A stretch of 64,000 bases of DNA from Polaromonas sp. OV174 (GCF_900112285.1 NZ_FOKZ01000013.1:1-64000), one strand, 5' to 3'. Shown: positions 36,581-47,339, counted from the first letter of the stretch. Numbers and translations are program-made. Notes: generated by a model from the sequence alone, not told the origin.

Positions 36581-38995
36581 ATGACGCTTCCCAGCCATGC
36601 AGAAATTGTGATCGTGGGCGGCGGCATCGCCGGCTGCTCCGTGGCCTACCACCTGGCCAAAATGGGCAAGACCAATGTGCTGCTGCTGGAGCAGGGCAAG
36701 CTCACCAGCGGCACCACCTGGCATGCCGCCGGGCTGGTGGGCCAGATGCGGCCCAATCGCAACATGACGCAGATGAGCCGCTACGGCATAGAGCTCTATG
36801 CCTCGCTGGAAGCCGAAACCGGTTTGGCGACCGGCTGGAAACAATGCGGCAGCGTCAATGTGGCGCGCACGCCCGAGCGCATGAAGGTGCTGCGAAAGCA
36901 GGTGGTCATGGCCAACAGCTTTGGCGTGGAATGCCACGAGATTTCGCCGCAACAGGCGGGCGAAAAATACCCGCTCATGCGCACCGACGATTTGCAGGGC
37001 GCGATCTGGCTGCCGGGCGATGGCAAGGCGAATCCGGCCGACCTGTGCATGTCGCTGGCCAAGGGCGCACGCAACCTTGGCGTGAAGATCGTCGAAGGCG
37101 TCGAAGTCACCGGTGTGACGATCGAGAACGGCAAGGCGGTGGGCATACAAACCGCGCAGGGCGAGGTGCGCTGCGAGGTCATCGTCAACTGCGCCGGCCA
37201 GTGGGCGCGTCAGTTCGGCAAGCTTGCCGGCGTCAACGTGCCGCTATATTCGGCCGAGCACTTTTACATCGTCACCGGCAAGATTGAGGGCGTGCACCCC
37301 ATGCTGCCGGTGATGCGCGATCCCGACGGCTACATCTACTACAAGGAAGAGGTCGGCGGCCTGGTGATGGGCGGCTTTGAGCCCAAGGCCAAGCCCTGGA
37401 AAATGGATCCGATTCCTGCCAGCTTCCAGTTCGAATTGCTGGGCGAGGACTGGGATCAATTCGAGATCCTGATGAGCAACGCCATGCATCGCACGCCCTG
37501 CCTGGAGACGGCCGAAATCAAGATGCTGCTCAACGGCCCCGAGAGCTTCACGCCCGATGGCAACTTCATCCTGGGCGAGGCGCCGGAGCTGCGCAACTAC
37601 TTTGTCTGCGCCGGCTTCAACTCGGCCGGCATTGCCAACAGCGGCGGCGCCGGTCGGCTGATGGCCGAGTGGATTGTGGGCGGCGAGCCCAGCACCGATT
37701 TGTGGGATGTAGATATACGCCGCTTCGGCCCCTTCACCGGCAACCGCCAGGCGCTGGCCGAACGCACCGGCGAAAGCCTGGGCCTGCACTACGCCATGCG
37801 CTGGCCGCGCCAGGAGCTGGAAACGGCGCGGCCGCTGCGCACCTCGCCGCTTTACGACATGCTGACGGCCAAGGGCGCGGAATTCGGTAGCAAGAACGGC
37901 TGGGAGCGTGCCAGCTATTTCAAACCGGCAGGCCAGATACGCCCCGACTACACCCTGGCCAAGCCCGGCTGGCTGCCGTGGATGATGGAAGAGCAGCGCG
38001 CCACGCGGCAAGCGGTGGCTCTGTACGACCAGACCTCGTTTTCCAAATACCTGCTGCAGGGCCGCGATGCCTTGGCCGTGTTGCAGCGCCTGTGCGCCAA
38101 CGAGATGGATGTGCCCGTGGGCAAGATGGTCTACACCGCCATGCTCAACGAGCGCGGCGGTTTTGAAAGCGACCTGACGGTGATGCGCCAGGCCTTCGAT
38201 CGCTTTTTGATCATCACTGGTTCGGCGCAGACGGTGCGCGACTTCGACTGGATCACAAGGCATATAGGCGCGGACGAGCATGCGCTGCTGACCGATGTAT
38301 CGGCGCTGTATTCGGTGCTCTCAGTGATGGGCCCCAAGGCGCGGGAACTGCTGGCCCTGGTCAGTCCCGACGACCTGTCGCCCGAGGCCTTGAAGTTTTC
38401 CTGGACCAAGGAGATCGACGTCGGCTTTGCGCGCGTGCGCGCCGCCCGCATGAGCTATGTGGGCGGCCCGGGTTTCGAGCTCTATGTGCCGATTGAAATG
38501 GCACGCCATGTCTATCTGGCGTTGATGGATGCCGGCCAGCCGTTGGGGCTGGTTGATGCCGGCTACTACGCGCTGGACGCCTTGCGCATAGAGCAGGGCA
38601 GGCGCGCCTGGGGCGCCGAGTTGGGGCCGGATGAAACACCCTGGGAGGCGGGCCTGAGCTATGCCGTCAAGCTCGACAAGCCGGCCGACTTCATCGGCAA
38701 GGCGGCCCTGCTCAAGGCCAAGGGCCAGCCCTTGCGCAAAAAGCTGGTGACTCTGGTGTTCGAGTCGCCCGAGTCCTTTGCCTGGGGCGGCGAGTCCATC
38801 GTGCTGAACGAGCAACTGGTGGGTGAAATCTCATCGGTGGGCTGGAGTCCGCTGGCCGGTGCCTGCGTGGCCCTGGGCTATGTGCGCGACGAGGTGGCGC
38901 GTGCGCCGCATGCCGGCACGCCGGCGCAGATTGAGCTCTGGGGCGAGCGCGTGGCGGTGACGCTGCACGACCAATGGCCGCCGGTCAAGCGCTAA
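36581..38995 (+). CDS. Dimethylglycine dehydrogenase-like FAD enzyme with GcvT domain
   Basis: This 804-residue fusion has an N-terminal DAO-type FAD domain (GGGIAG at residues 13-18; TTWHAAGL at 45-52, where the His carries covalent FAD in mammalian dimethylglycine and sarcosine dehydrogenases) and a C-terminal aminomethyltransferase (GcvT) tetrahydrofolate domain (from about residue 430). Such enzymes remove N-methyl groups and pass formaldehyde equivalents to tetrahydrofolate. It is the last gene of the phosphonate unit, 27 nt after the permease gene. Demethylation of N-methylated 2-aminoethylphosphonate is a plausible role (inference). The ATG has AGGTG upstream. Confidence 0.9.
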   Translation: MTLPSHAEIVIVGGGIAGCSVAYHLAKMGKTNVLLLEQGKLTSGTTWHAAGLVGQMRPNRNMTQMSRYGIELYASLEAETGLATGWKQCGSVNVARTPERMKVLRKQVVMANSFGVECHEISPQQAGEKYPLMRTDDLQGAIWLPGDGKANPADLCMSLAKGARNLGVKIVEGVEVTGVTIENGKAVGIQTAQGEVRCEVIVNCAGQWARQFGKLAGVNVPLYSAEHFYIVTGKIEGVHPMLPVMRDPDGYIYYKEEVGGLVMGGFEPKAKPWKMDPIPASFQFELLGEDWDQFEILMSNAMHRTPCLETAEIKMLLNGPESFTPDGNFILGEAPELRNYFVCAGFNSAGIANSGGAGRLMAEWIVGGEPSTDLWDVDIRRFGPFTGNRQALAERTGESLGLHYAMRWPRQELETARPLRTSPLYDMLTAKGAEFGSKNGWERASYFKPAGQIRPDYTLAKPGWLPWMMEEQRATRQAVALYDQTSFSKYLLQGRDALAVLQRLCANEMDVPVGKMVYTAMLNERGGFESDLTVMRQAFDRFLIITGSAQTVRDFDWITRHIGADEHALLTDVSALYSVLSVMGPKARELLALVSPDDLSPEALKFSWTKEIDVGFARVRAARMSYVGGPGFELYVPIEMARHVYLALMDAGQPLGLVDAGYYALDALRIEQGRRAWGAELGPDETPWEAGLSYAVKLDKPADFIGKAALLKAKGQPLRKKLVTLVFESPESFAWGGESIVLNEQLVGEISSVGWSPLAGACVALGYVRDEVARAPHAGTPAQIELWGERVAVTLHDQWPPVKR

Positions 38996-38998
38996 TCA

Positions 38999-39056
38999 CT
39001 ATTGTTTTTATAGCTTCTTGCGCCCGTGCTGTAAGGGCTGCAGGCCTATTTGGCTT
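38999..39056 (-). repeat. Short intergenic repeat, family B copy 3
   Basis: TATTGTTTTTATAGCTTCTT, GCGCCCGTGCTGTAAGGGCT and AGGCCTATTTGG match the reversed family B consensus. It lies between the convergent FAD enzyme and sensor kinase genes. Confidence 0.6.
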
Positions 39057-39059
39057 GAA

Positions 39060-40514
39060 TTATTCGGGCGAATGCATGCCGGCAAAGCGCACCGTGACGC
39101 GGGTGCCCGGCGACTGCGGATGACCCGGCAGGTCGGCGTCTTCCAGTGTGATGGTGGCGTCATGTTGCGTGACGATCTCCAGCACGATCGCCAGCCCCAG
39201 GCCGGAGCCGTCGACGTTGGTGCCTAGCGCGCGGTAAAAGGGCTGGAACACCAGCTCGCGCTCAGAGGCCGGAATGCCTGGCCCGGAATCTTCCACCAGC
39301 AGCACCAGCACGCCGCTGAAGCGGTCGCTTAGCAGTCTGGCGGTGACATGGCCTTTTTCCGGCGTGTAGTTGATGGCGTTGTCCAGCAAGTTGCGCACCA
39401 GCTCCTTGAGCAGGGTCGGATTGCCTTCCAGCTGGGTGGCCTGCTCGCCGGCGGCCGGGCCGTCGTAGCCCAGGTCTATCTTTTTTTCCAGCGCCCGCGG
39501 CACCGAGTCGGCCATCACTTCCGAGACGATGTGCACCAGGTCGACGCGCTGCTTGGCCAGGCTGCGGCCGGTGGTTTCGGCGCGTGCCAGCGCCAGCAGC
39601 TGATTGACGGTGTGGGTGGCGCGTATGCTGGCGCGGCCTATGTGCTTGAGGGACTTTTTCAACTCGTCGGCATCGGTTTCCCGCTGTGCCAGGTCGGCCT
39701 GCATGCGCAGCCCGGCCAGCGGCGTTTTCAGCTGGTGCGCGGCATCGGCCAGAAAGCGCTTTTGCGTCGACAGCGAGACCTTGAGCCGGCTCAGCAAATC
39801 ATTGATGGAGGCCACCAGCGGCGCCACCTCTTCGGGCACGGCGGTGTCATCGAGCGGGCTCATGTCGTCGGACTTGCGCGCGCGTATGCGCTTTTCCAGC
39901 TGCGCCAGCGGCTTGATGCCGCGCACCAGCGCCAGCCACACCAGCAGCACCGCCAGCGGCAAGGTGACGAACTGCGGCACCATGGTGCCCTTGACGATTT
40001 CGGTCGCCAGGGTCTTGCGCTTTTCCAGCGTTTCGGCCACCTGCACCAGCACCGTTGAGTCGGCCGGCGTCACGCCTTTTAGCTCCACCTTGAGCCAGGT
40101 GTAGGCGACCCGCACGTCTTCGCCCTGAATCACGTCCTCGCGCAGCCGCACCTCGCCGTCCATGGGCTTTTCCTCGTCGGGCGGGGCTGGCATGTCGTGC
40201 TCGCCGCTGAGGTATTCGCCGCGCGTGCCCATCACCTGGTAATAAATCAGGTCGGTGTCATCGGCACGCAGAATTTCGCGCGCCGGCGCCGTCAGGTTGA
40301 ACTGGACCTGGTTGTTCTTGACCACCAGCAGTTTGGCCAGCGCCTGCACGTTGTATTCCAACGCCCGGTCAAAGGGCTTGCCGGCAATGTTCTGCGCCAC
40401 CAGCCAGGTCAGCGCCAGGCTGATGGGCCATAGCAGCAGCAGCGGCGTGAGCATCCAGTCGAGGATCTCGCCAAACAGGCTGCGCCGCTCACGCTGGAAA
40501 AGTCGAAGTGCCAC
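39060..40514 (-). CDS. Sensor histidine kinase, TctE/QseC-like
   Basis: This 484-residue membrane kinase has a helix at about 18-45, a periplasmic sensor of about 140 residues, a second helix (VTLPLAVLLVWLALV), a HAMP-like linker, the phosphoacceptor histidine in DAAHQLKTPLAGL, and an HATPase domain with the N box (NLLDNAINYTPE) and G boxes (DSGPGI, GSGLGLAI). It should phosphorylate the response regulator encoded just upstream. The start is GTG at 40514. A family A repeat separates the two genes. The periplasmic domain recalls TctE-type citrate sensors, but the ligand is unknown. Confidence 0.9.
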   Translation of the reverse strand: MALRLFQRERRSLFGEILDWMLTPLLLLWPISLALTWLVAQNIAGKPFDRALEYNVQALAKLLVVKNNQVQFNLTAPAREILRADDTDLIYYQVMGTRGEYLSGEHDMPAPPDEEKPMDGEVRLREDVIQGEDVRVAYTWLKVELKGVTPADSTVLVQVAETLEKRKTLATEIVKGTMVPQFVTLPLAVLLVWLALVRGIKPLAQLEKRIRARKSDDMSPLDDTAVPEEVAPLVASINDLLSRLKVSLSTQKRFLADAAHQLKTPLAGLRMQADLAQRETDADELKKSLKHIGRASIRATHTVNQLLALARAETTGRSLAKQRVDLVHIVSEVMADSVPRALEKKIDLGYDGPAAGEQATQLEGNPTLLKELVRNLLDNAINYTPEKGHVTARLLSDRFSGVLVLLVEDSGPGIPASERELVFQPFYRALGTNVDGSGLGLAIVLEIVTQHDATITLEDADLPGHPQSPGTRVTVRFAGMHSPE

Positions 40515-40568
40515 TGATTAAAAAGAGTGGGAGGCGCTGGTTCGCCGAGCGTTCTCTTCACGCCAGCA

Positions 40569-40656
40569 GGGGCCGCGGAACCGGCTTTGCCGGGCCGCAG
40601 GCGCAGCGGCCCCCTCGGGGGGCGGCGCAGTACGCGAAGCGACAAGCGTGGGGGTC
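40569..40656 (+). repeat. GC-rich intergenic repeat, family A copy 3
   Basis: This copy has the same pattern as 23191-23278: GGGGCCGCGGAACCGGCTTT...GGGGGGCGGCGCAGTACGCG...GCGTGGGGGTC. It is inserted between the response regulator and sensor kinase genes and ends 4 nt before the regulator's stop codon. Confidence 0.85.
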
Positions 40657-40660
40657 ATGC

Positions 40661-41335
40661 TTAGCCGGGGATTTTTTCGAGGCAATAGCCGAGGCCGCGC
40701 ACGGTAGCAATGCGTATCGGCCCTTTTTCGATCTTCTTGCGCAGCCGGTGGATGTAGACCTCGATGGCGTTGTTGCTGACCTCTTCGCCCCATTCGCACA
40801 GGCGCTCGACCAGCTGATCCTTGCTGACCAGGCGGCCGGCGCGCTGCAGCAACACCTCCAGCAGGCCCAACTCGCGCGCCGACAGTTCCAGCATCTGACC
40901 GTCTATGGTGGCGACGCGGCCGGCCTGGTCGTAGATCAGCGGGCCATGCTTGATGGTGCTGCTGGCGCCGCCCATGCCGCGACGCGTCAGCGCCCGCACC
41001 CGGGCTTCCAGCTCCTGCAGCGAAAACGGCTTGGCCATGTAGTCGTCGGCGCCGTAGTCCAGGCCTTTGACGCGCTCTTCCACGCTGTCGGCGGCGGTAA
41101 GAATCAGCACCGGCAAGGTAGAGCCGCGCGCGCGCAGGCGTTTGAGCACTTCCAGCCCGTGCATGCGCGGCAGGCCCAGATCCAGAATCAGCAAATCAAA
41201 TTCGGTGTTGGTCAGCAGCGCGGCATCGGCCTCGGTGCCGCTGGCCACATGGTCGGCGGCGGCGCCGGAGGCACGCAAGGTGCGTAGCAGGCCATCGGCC
41301 AGAACCTGGTCGTCTTCGGCAATCAGAATACGCAT
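40661..41335 (-). CDS. OmpR-family response regulator
   Basis: This 224-residue protein has a receiver domain (acidic pocket EDD at 7-9, phosphoacceptor Asp in LLILDLGLPRMHG, Lys in MAKPFSLQE) and a C-terminal OmpR-type winged helix (SNNAIEVYIHRLRKKI, VRGLGYCLE). The ATG at 41335 has GGAG upstream; the longer frame was rejected. It pairs with the downstream kinase. Targets are unknown, although the closest familiar system is TctD/TctE, which controls tricarboxylate uptake. Confidence 0.92.
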   Translation of the reverse strand: MRILIAEDDQVLADGLLRTLRASGAAADHVASGTEADAALLTNTEFDLLILDLGLPRMHGLEVLKRLRARGSTLPVLILTAADSVEERVKGLDYGADDYMAKPFSLQELEARVRALTRRGMGGASSTIKHGPLIYDQAGRVATIDGQMLELSARELGLLEVLLQRAGRLVSKDQLVERLCEWGEEVSNNAIEVYIHRLRKKIEKGPIRIATVRGLGYCLEKIPG

Positions 41336-41453
41336 GCTTGTCTCCAGAGAGTCGTTGGTCGCCGGACTGGGCGGAACGATGTTTTGCTTATGAGGCAAAT
41401 TCTAGGCTGTTGCGCCCCTTGATTTGCTGACGGCTTAGATTGCAAACACGTTC

Positions 41454-41951
41454 CTAGGCGTTGGCATAAGCCTCCAGCCCCAGCGCCACCACGGTTGCCA
41501 CATCGGCGCCCACGGCCTGGCGAAATTCCTCTTCGGCCTGGGTCACGGCGCTGCGAAAGGCCTCCAGCCATAGCAGTCCGGACTCGGTGAACAGCACGCG
41601 CCGGGCGCGCTTGTCGTGCGGGTCGGGCTCACGGGTGACCAGACCCCAGGCCTCGCACTGATCCACCAGATCGCCCATGGCTTGCTTGCTCATGCCGGCG
41701 CTGGCCGCCAGCTCGGTCAGGCGCGAGCCGCCCACGGCCAGATGTCGTGTGATGTGGATGTGGGCGGCGCCGACCTGATCGCGCGCCGCCAGATTGGACA
41801 GGGCCAGCGGCACCAGCGCGTTGCGCGCCATCAGCCACAGCACGCGCTCGTCAAAGCGGCGCAAGGCATGGCCTAACAAACGGCCCAGATGGGTGATACG
41901 CCAGCTCTGGTCGCTGGTGTTGAGCATGGGGGGGGCATCTGAAGCAAGCAT
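41454..41951 (-). CDS. MarR-family transcriptional regulator
   Basis: This 165-residue regulator has a MarR winged helix-turn-helix in its middle (LTELAASAGMSKQAMGDLVDQCEAWGLV, wing DPHDKRARRVLF). MarR proteins bind dyad operators as dimers and usually release on binding phenolic or lipophilic ligands. No ribosome site is clear, and a second ATG eight codons in (MLNTSDQS) is possible. An 11-bp inverted repeat lies 25 nt upstream of the start and is a likely autoregulatory operator. The gene is divergent from recA and alone in its unit. Confidence 0.85.
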   Translation of the reverse strand: MLASDAPPMLNTSDQSWRITHLGRLLGHALRRFDERVLWLMARNALVPLALSNLAARDQVGAAHIHITRHLAVGGSRLTELAASAGMSKQAMGDLVDQCEAWGLVTREPDPHDKRARRVLFTESGLLWLEAFRSAVTQAEEEFRQAVGADVATVVALGLEAYANA

Positions 41952-41976
41952 GTGGCGATGCTAGCTTATGGGGTGA

Positions 41977-42001
41977 ATTTAGTCAGTAAAACTGACCAAA
42001 T
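41977..42001. promoter_or_regulatory. Candidate MarR operator
   Basis: ATTTAGTCAGT (41977-41987) and ACTGACCAAAT (41991-42001) form an 11-bp inverted repeat with one mismatch and a 3-nt centre, just upstream of the MarR gene. Size and position fit a MarR dimer site. Confidence 0.65.
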
Positions 42002-42037
42002 TGAGGGTTTACTTAATTCAACAACGCCCATAAAGTA

Positions 42038-42053
42038 CTGGTCATACATCCAG
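42038..42053. promoter_or_regulatory. Candidate LexA (SOS) box upstream of recA
   Basis: CTGGTCATACATCCAG at 42038-42053 has the CTGN10CAG form of the beta/gamma-proteobacterial LexA site (ideal CTGT-N8-ACAG). It ends 82 nt before the recA ATG, consistent with SOS control. Confidence 0.7.
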
Positions 42054-42135
42054 CTTTCAGTCAAATCCATGCAGTGAATTGATCTTGAGAGCTTCTGCAA
42101 ACCGTTTTACATCATTGATTTTCAAGGAGATTCTC

Positions 42136-43263
42136 ATGGACCTGCCGAACAAAGCCGCTGTCGCCCCATCCGCCGCCCTGAACACCGAAAAAGCCAAGGC
42201 CTTGCAGGCCGCACTGGCCCAGATCGAAAAGCAGTTCGGCAAAGGCACCATCATGAAGCTGGGCGCCGGCGAGGTGATTGAAGACATCCAGGTGGTTTCC
42301 ACCGGCTCGCTGGGCCTGGACATCGCCCTGGGCGTGGGCGGCCTGCCGCGCGGCCGCGTCGTTGAAATCTACGGCCCGGAATCATCCGGCAAGACCACGC
42401 TGACCCTGCAGGTGATTGCCGAGATGCAAAAGCTGGGCGGCACCTGCGCCTTTGTCGATGCCGAGCACGCGTTGGACATCCAGTACGCGCAAAAGCTGGG
42501 CGTGAATCTGCAGGAGCTGCTGATTTCCCAGCCGGATACAGGCGAGCAGGCGCTGGAAATCGTTGATTCGCTGACCCGCTCCGGCGCGGTCGATCTGATC
42601 GTGGTGGACTCGGTGGCGGCGCTGACGCCCAAGGCCGAGCTCGAAGGCGAGATGGGCGACTCTCTGCCCGGCCTGCAGGCACGTCTGATGAGCCAGGCGC
42701 TGCGCAAGCTCACCGCCACCATCAAGAAGGCCAATTGCATGGTCATTTTCATCAACCAGATCCGCATGAAGATTGGCGTGATGTTCGGCTCGCCCGAGAC
42801 CACCACCGGCGGCAATGCGCTGAAGTTCTACGCCTCGGTGCGCCTCGATATCCGCCGCATCGGCTCCATCAAGAAGGGCGACGAGGTCATCGGCAACGAA
42901 ACCCGCGTCAAGGTGGTGAAAAACAAGGTCGCCTCGCCCTTCAAGACGGCGGAGTTCGACATTCTGTACGGCGAGGGCATCAGCCGCCTGGGCGAGGTGC
43001 TGGACCTGGGCGTGGCCGGCCACATCGTGGAAAAAGCCGGCGCCTGGTATGCCTTTAACGGCGAAAAAATCGGCCAGGGCCGCGACAATTCGCGTGAATT
43101 CCTCAAGGAAAACCCCGAACTCGCCATCGAGATCGAAAACAAGGTGCGTGAATCGCTGGGCATTCCGCTGGTGCAAGCCGCCGCCTCAGTCGCTGCCGAC
43201 GACGGCTCGGACAAGGCGGCCAAGCCCGCGAAGGCCGACAAGCTCGCCAAAACCGCGGCCTAA
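42136..43263 (+). CDS. recA: Recombinase RecA
   Basis: This 375-residue DNA-dependent ATPase forms filaments on single-stranded DNA, performs strand exchange and activates LexA cleavage. Walker A GPESSGKT is at 80-87, with the expected [10 protein letters not shown] and [10 protein letters not shown] segments, and the C-terminus is Lys/Ala-rich. The ATG at 42136 follows AAGGAGA. A LexA-like box lies upstream, and recX follows after a short repeat, the usual recA-recX pairing. Confidence 0.98.
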   Translation: MDLPNKAAVAPSAALNTEKAKALQAALAQIEKQFGKGTIMKLGAGEVIEDIQVVSTGSLGLDIALGVGGLPRGRVVEIYGPESSGKTTLTLQVIAEMQKLGGTCAFVDAEHALDIQYAQKLGVNLQELLISQPDTGEQALEIVDSLTRSGAVDLIVVDSVAALTPKAELEGEMGDSLPGLQARLMSQALRKLTATIKKANCMVIFINQIRMKIGVMFGSPETTTGGNALKFYASVRLDIRRIGSIKKGDEVIGNETRVKVVKNKVASPFKTAEFDILYGEGISRLGEVLDLGVAGHIVEKAGAWYAFNGEKIGQGRDNSREFLKENPELAIEIENKVRESLGIPLVQAAASVAADDGSDKAAKPAKADKLAKTAA

Positions 43264-43273
43264 GCCGATTTTA

Positions 43274-43335
43274 TATGCGAAACAAGGCCCTGGCCCAATT
43301 GGAACAAGCGCAGTCAGCTATTAAAACAATAGCTG
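43274..43335 (+). repeat. Short intergenic repeat, family B copy 4
   Basis: ATGCGAAACAAGGCCCTGGC, CCAATTGGAAC and the dyad AGCTATTAAAACAATAGCT match the family. It lies in the 100-nt recA-recX spacer and could form a hairpin that reduces recX expression. Confidence 0.6.
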
Positions 43336-43363
43336 CCTCGCACCTAGCCGGAGCCGGTTTCCC

Positions 43364-43837
43364 ATGAATAGCGTCAAACCAGCGGGCCGGGCTGGCTTTG
43401 GCCTGTCGCTCAAGGGTCGGGCCTTGCGCTATCTGGCCGCCCGCGAGCATTCACGGGCCGAGCTGGAGCGCAAGCTCAGCGTCCATGAAGAAACGCCTGG
43501 TCAGCTGGCCCAGGTGCTGGATGAGTTGCAGGCCAAGGATTTCATCAACGAGGCGCGCGTGGTCGAGTCCGTCATCAACCGCCGCGCCTCACGCTATGGC
43601 GCGGCCCGCGTGCGCCACGAGTTGCAGGGAAAAGGCCTGGGCGCAGAGGCGGTGGCAAGCGCCATGGACAGCCTCAAGGCGACCGAACTGGAGCGCGCCC
43701 GCGAGGTCTGGCGCAAGAAATTTGACGGCCCGGCGTTTGACGCCGCCGGCCGCGCCAAGCAAATGCGCTTTCTGGTGGCGCGCGGTTTTGGCGGCGAGGT
43801 GATACGCCGCGTGGTGTCACAGGTGGATGAGGACTGA
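43364..43837 (+). CDS. recX: Regulatory protein RecX
   Basis: This 157-residue small helical protein binds RecA filaments and inhibits strand exchange. It shows the three-helix repeats of the family (ALRYLAAREHSRAELERKL; KDFINEARVVESVINRRASRYG; FLVARGFGGEVIRRVV). It lies 100 nt downstream of recA on the same strand; the repeat between them may uncouple the two levels. Length is normal for RecX. Confidence 0.94.
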   Translation: MNSVKPAGRAGFGLSLKGRALRYLAAREHSRAELERKLSVHEETPGQLAQVLDELQAKDFINEARVVESVINRRASRYGAARVRHELQGKGLGAEAVASAMDSLKATELERAREVWRKKFDGPAFDAAGRAKQMRFLVARGFGGEVIRRVVSQVDED

Positions 43838-43857
43838 ATCGTCGTGCCGGACCGAGA

Positions 43858-43923
43858 TTTCAAGATAAATCGATCTCTAGCCCAATAGATACGGGCGCAA
43901 TAGGCTACTAAATTAATAGCATT
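43858..43923 (+). repeat. Short intergenic repeat, family B copy 5
   Basis: ATCTCTAGCCCAATAGATAC, GGGCGCAATAGG and CTACTAAATTAATAGCA fit the family well. It lies between convergent recX and argC, next to a family A copy. Confidence 0.65.
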
Positions 43924-43966
43924 TGTGGGTGCTGGCCTTATTTGAGGCGGCCCCCGCATTCGCCAG

Positions 43967-44034
43967 CCGGGGCCGCAGGCGCAGCGGCCCCCTCGGGGGG
44001 GCAGCGAACCACACGCAGTGGGGAGCGTGGGGGC
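43967..44034 (+). repeat. GC-rich intergenic repeat, family A copy 4 (shortened)
   Basis: It starts CCGGGGCCGCAGGCGCAGCG and continues to GAGCGTGGGGGC, lacking the GGAACCGGCTTTGCCGG hairpin found in the other copies. It abuts the argC stop codon. Confidence 0.75.
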
Positions 44035-44945
44035 TATATCTCTAGCATTAGTTTGAGGTTTTGCACCGCCGCACCGGATGCGCCCTTGCCCAGGTTGTCC
44101 AGGCGCGCCACCAGCACGGCATGGTGGTAACTGTCGTTACCAAATACGCGCAGCTCCATCTTGTTGCTGTCCTTGAGCGCCAGCGCGTCCAGCTTGCCGG
44201 ACTCGGGCGCGGCCTCCACCGTCACCCATTCGCTGCCGGCGTAATGGCGGGACAGCACCTCTTGCAGTTGCGCCGCGCTGGGCTGGCCGGGCAGCAGGTC
44301 CAGGTGCAGCGGCAGTTGCACCAGCATGCCCTGAATGAAGTTGCCTACCGCCGGCATGAACATCGGGCGGCGCGTGAGGCCGGTGTATTTCATGATCTCG
44401 GGCAGGTGTTTGTGTTCCAGGCCCAGGCCATAGAGTTCAAAGGCGGGCGCCGTGCCGGCGTCATAGGCTTCAATCATCTGGCGGCCGCCGCCTGAGTAGC
44501 CACTGATGGCGGGCAGGCTGAGCGGGAAATCGGCCGGCAGCAGGCCGGCGTCCACCAGCGGGCGGATCAGCGCAATCGCGCCGGTGGCGTAGCAGCCGGG
44601 GTTGGCCACGCGGTCGGCGGCGATGACGGCGGCACGCTGACCCTGAGTCAGTTCCGGAAAGCCAAACACCCAGCCCGGCGCCGTGCGGTGGGCGGTGGAG
44701 GCATCGATGATCTTGGGCTTGTTGCCCGGCAGGGAATCAATCATGGCCACAGACTCGCGCGCGGCATCGTCGTGCAGGCACAAAATCACCAGGTCCACCT
44801 GCGCCATCAGCGCGCGCTTGGCCGCCGCATCCTTGCGCAGCTCGGGCGCAATGCTGACCAGTTCAATCTGCGGCATGGCCTGCAGTCGTTCACGGATTTG
44901 CAGGCCCGTGGTGCCGGCTTCTCCATCGATAAAAATTTTTGGCAT
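44034..44945 (-). CDS. argC: N-acetyl-gamma-glutamyl-phosphate reductase, short form
   Basis: This 303-residue NADPH-dependent reductase of arginine biosynthesis makes N-acetylglutamate semialdehyde. It belongs to the shorter type 2 AGPR group (about 310 residues) with [16 protein letters not shown] at the NADP site and the catalytic cysteine in [12 protein letters not shown]. The ATG at 44945 has AAAGG upstream; the longer frame was rejected. No other arg gene is adjacent. Confidence 0.94.
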   Translation of the reverse strand: MPKIFIDGEAGTTGLQIRERLQAMPQIELVSIAPELRKDAAAKRALMAQVDLVILCLHDDAARESVAMIDSLPGNKPKIIDASTAHRTAPGWVFGFPELTQGQRAAVIAADRVANPGCYATGAIALIRPLVDAGLLPADFPLSLPAISGYSGGGRQMIEAYDAGTAPAFELYGLGLEHKHLPEIMKYTGLTRRPMFMPAVGNFIQGMLVQLPLHLDLLPGQPSAAQLQEVLSRHYAGSEWVTVEAAPESGKLDALALKDSNKMELRVFGNDSYHHAVLVARLDNLGKGASGAAVQNLKLMLEI

Positions 44946-45189
44946 AAGAAACCTTTGGCTATAGCTCTGTGCCCGAAGACCTCCGTGAGGGGGGGGCGAT
45001 TTCAGGGTTTTTGGGGGTGTAAGATCTGCACAAGAATTGTGCGCCGCACCATGATACAGTTCTATCCTGCTGTCTGCATTAACCGCTAACATGCTGGTTT
45101 TGAGCCGATGTGGCCTGTTTCTAACATCCCAACAGCACCTGCCCAAATCCCTGTTGCACCCCTCTTTTACTGAATCCTGAAGGTTTTTC

Positions 45190-46350
<1,161 letters not shown>

Positions 46351-46376
46351 GCCCGCGCAAGCGATTAGGAACAAGC

Positions 46377-47270
46377 ATGTCGATCTACATCAACAAAAAC
46401 ACCAAAGTCATCACGCAAGGCATTACCGGCAAGACCGGTCAATTCCATACCCGCATGTGCCGCGACTACGCGAACGGCAAGGAAGCCTTTGTGGCTGGCG
46501 TGAACCCCAAGAAAGCCGGCGAAGATTTCGAAGGCATCCCGATTTACGCCAACGTGACCGAAGCCGCCCAGGCCACCGGTGCCACGGTGTCGGTGATTTA
46601 TGTGCCGCCCGCAGGCGCGGCCGCCGCGATCTGGGAAGCGGTTGAAGCCAACCTCGACCTGGCCATCTGCATCACCGAAGGCATCCCGGTCAAGGACATG
46701 CTGGAAGTGCGCAACCGCATGAAGGCCAAGGAAGCCGCCGGCGGCAAGCGCACCCTGCTGCTGGGCCCCAACTGCCCTGGCTTGATCACGCCCGACGAGA
46801 TCAAGATCGGCATCATGCCCGGCCACATTCACCGCAAGGGCCGCATCGGCGTGGTCAGCCGCTCCGGCACGCTGACCTATGAAGCCGTTGCACAGCTCAC
46901 CGAAATCGGCCTGGGCCAGTCCAGCGCCGTCGGTATTGGTGGCGACCCTATCAATGGCCTGAAGCACATTGATGTGATGAAGGCTTTCAACGACGATCCT
47001 GATACTGACGCCGTCATCATGATTGGCGAAATTGGTGGTCCGGACGAAGCCGAAGCGGCCGAATGGTGCAAAGCCAACATGAAGAAGCCTATCGTCGGCT
47101 TTATCGCTGGCGTTACGGCGCCTGCCGGCAAACGCATGGGCCACGCCGGCGCGCTGATTTCCGGTGGTGCCGATACGGCTGACGCCAAGCTGGCCATCAT
47201 GGAAGCCTGCGGCTTCACCGTCACGCGCAATCCGTCCGAAATGGCGAAATTGCTCAAGGCATTGCTCTAA
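46377..47270 (+). CDS. sucD: Succinate--CoA ligase, alpha subunit
   Basis: This 297-residue subunit binds CoA through its Rossmann domain ([18 protein letters not shown]) and carries the phosphohistidine ([10 protein letters not shown] region). The ATG at 46377 follows TTAGGA and was preferred over the long upstream frame that lies inside sucC. It is co-transcribed with sucC and terminated by the hairpin at 47307. Confidence 0.97.
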   Translation: MSIYINKNTKVITQGITGKTGQFHTRMCRDYANGKEAFVAGVNPKKAGEDFEGIPIYANVTEAAQATGATVSVIYVPPAGAAAAIWEAVEANLDLAICITEGIPVKDMLEVRNRMKAKEAAGGKRTLLLGPNCPGLITPDEIKIGIMPGHIHRKGRIGVVSRSGTLTYEAVAQLTEIGLGQSSAVGIGGDPINGLKHIDVMKAFNDDPDTDAVIMIGEIGGPDEAEAAEWCKANMKKPIVGFIAGVTAPAGKRMGHAGALISGGADTADAKLAIMEACGFTVTRNPSEMAKLLKALL

Positions 47271-47306
47271 GTTTTTTTGACTAACTGAGGTTAGCCACAA
47301 CAGACA

Positions 47307-47339
47307 GACCGGTTGTCATCGCTGACAATCGGTCTTTTT
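47307..47339 (+). terminator. Rho-independent terminator after sucD
   Basis: GACCGGTTGTCA (47307-47318) pairs with TGACAATCGGTC (47323-47334) across a TCGC loop with one G-T pair, and is followed by five T. It lies 36 nt past sucD and 19 nt before the TerC gene. Confidence 0.88.

Noticed and set aside
35552..37150. 532-codon minus-strand open frame across the permease and FAD enzyme genes
   Set aside because: His/Gln/Arg/Gly-rich composition typical of reverse reading of GC-rich genes, and it spans two well-supported plus-strand genes.
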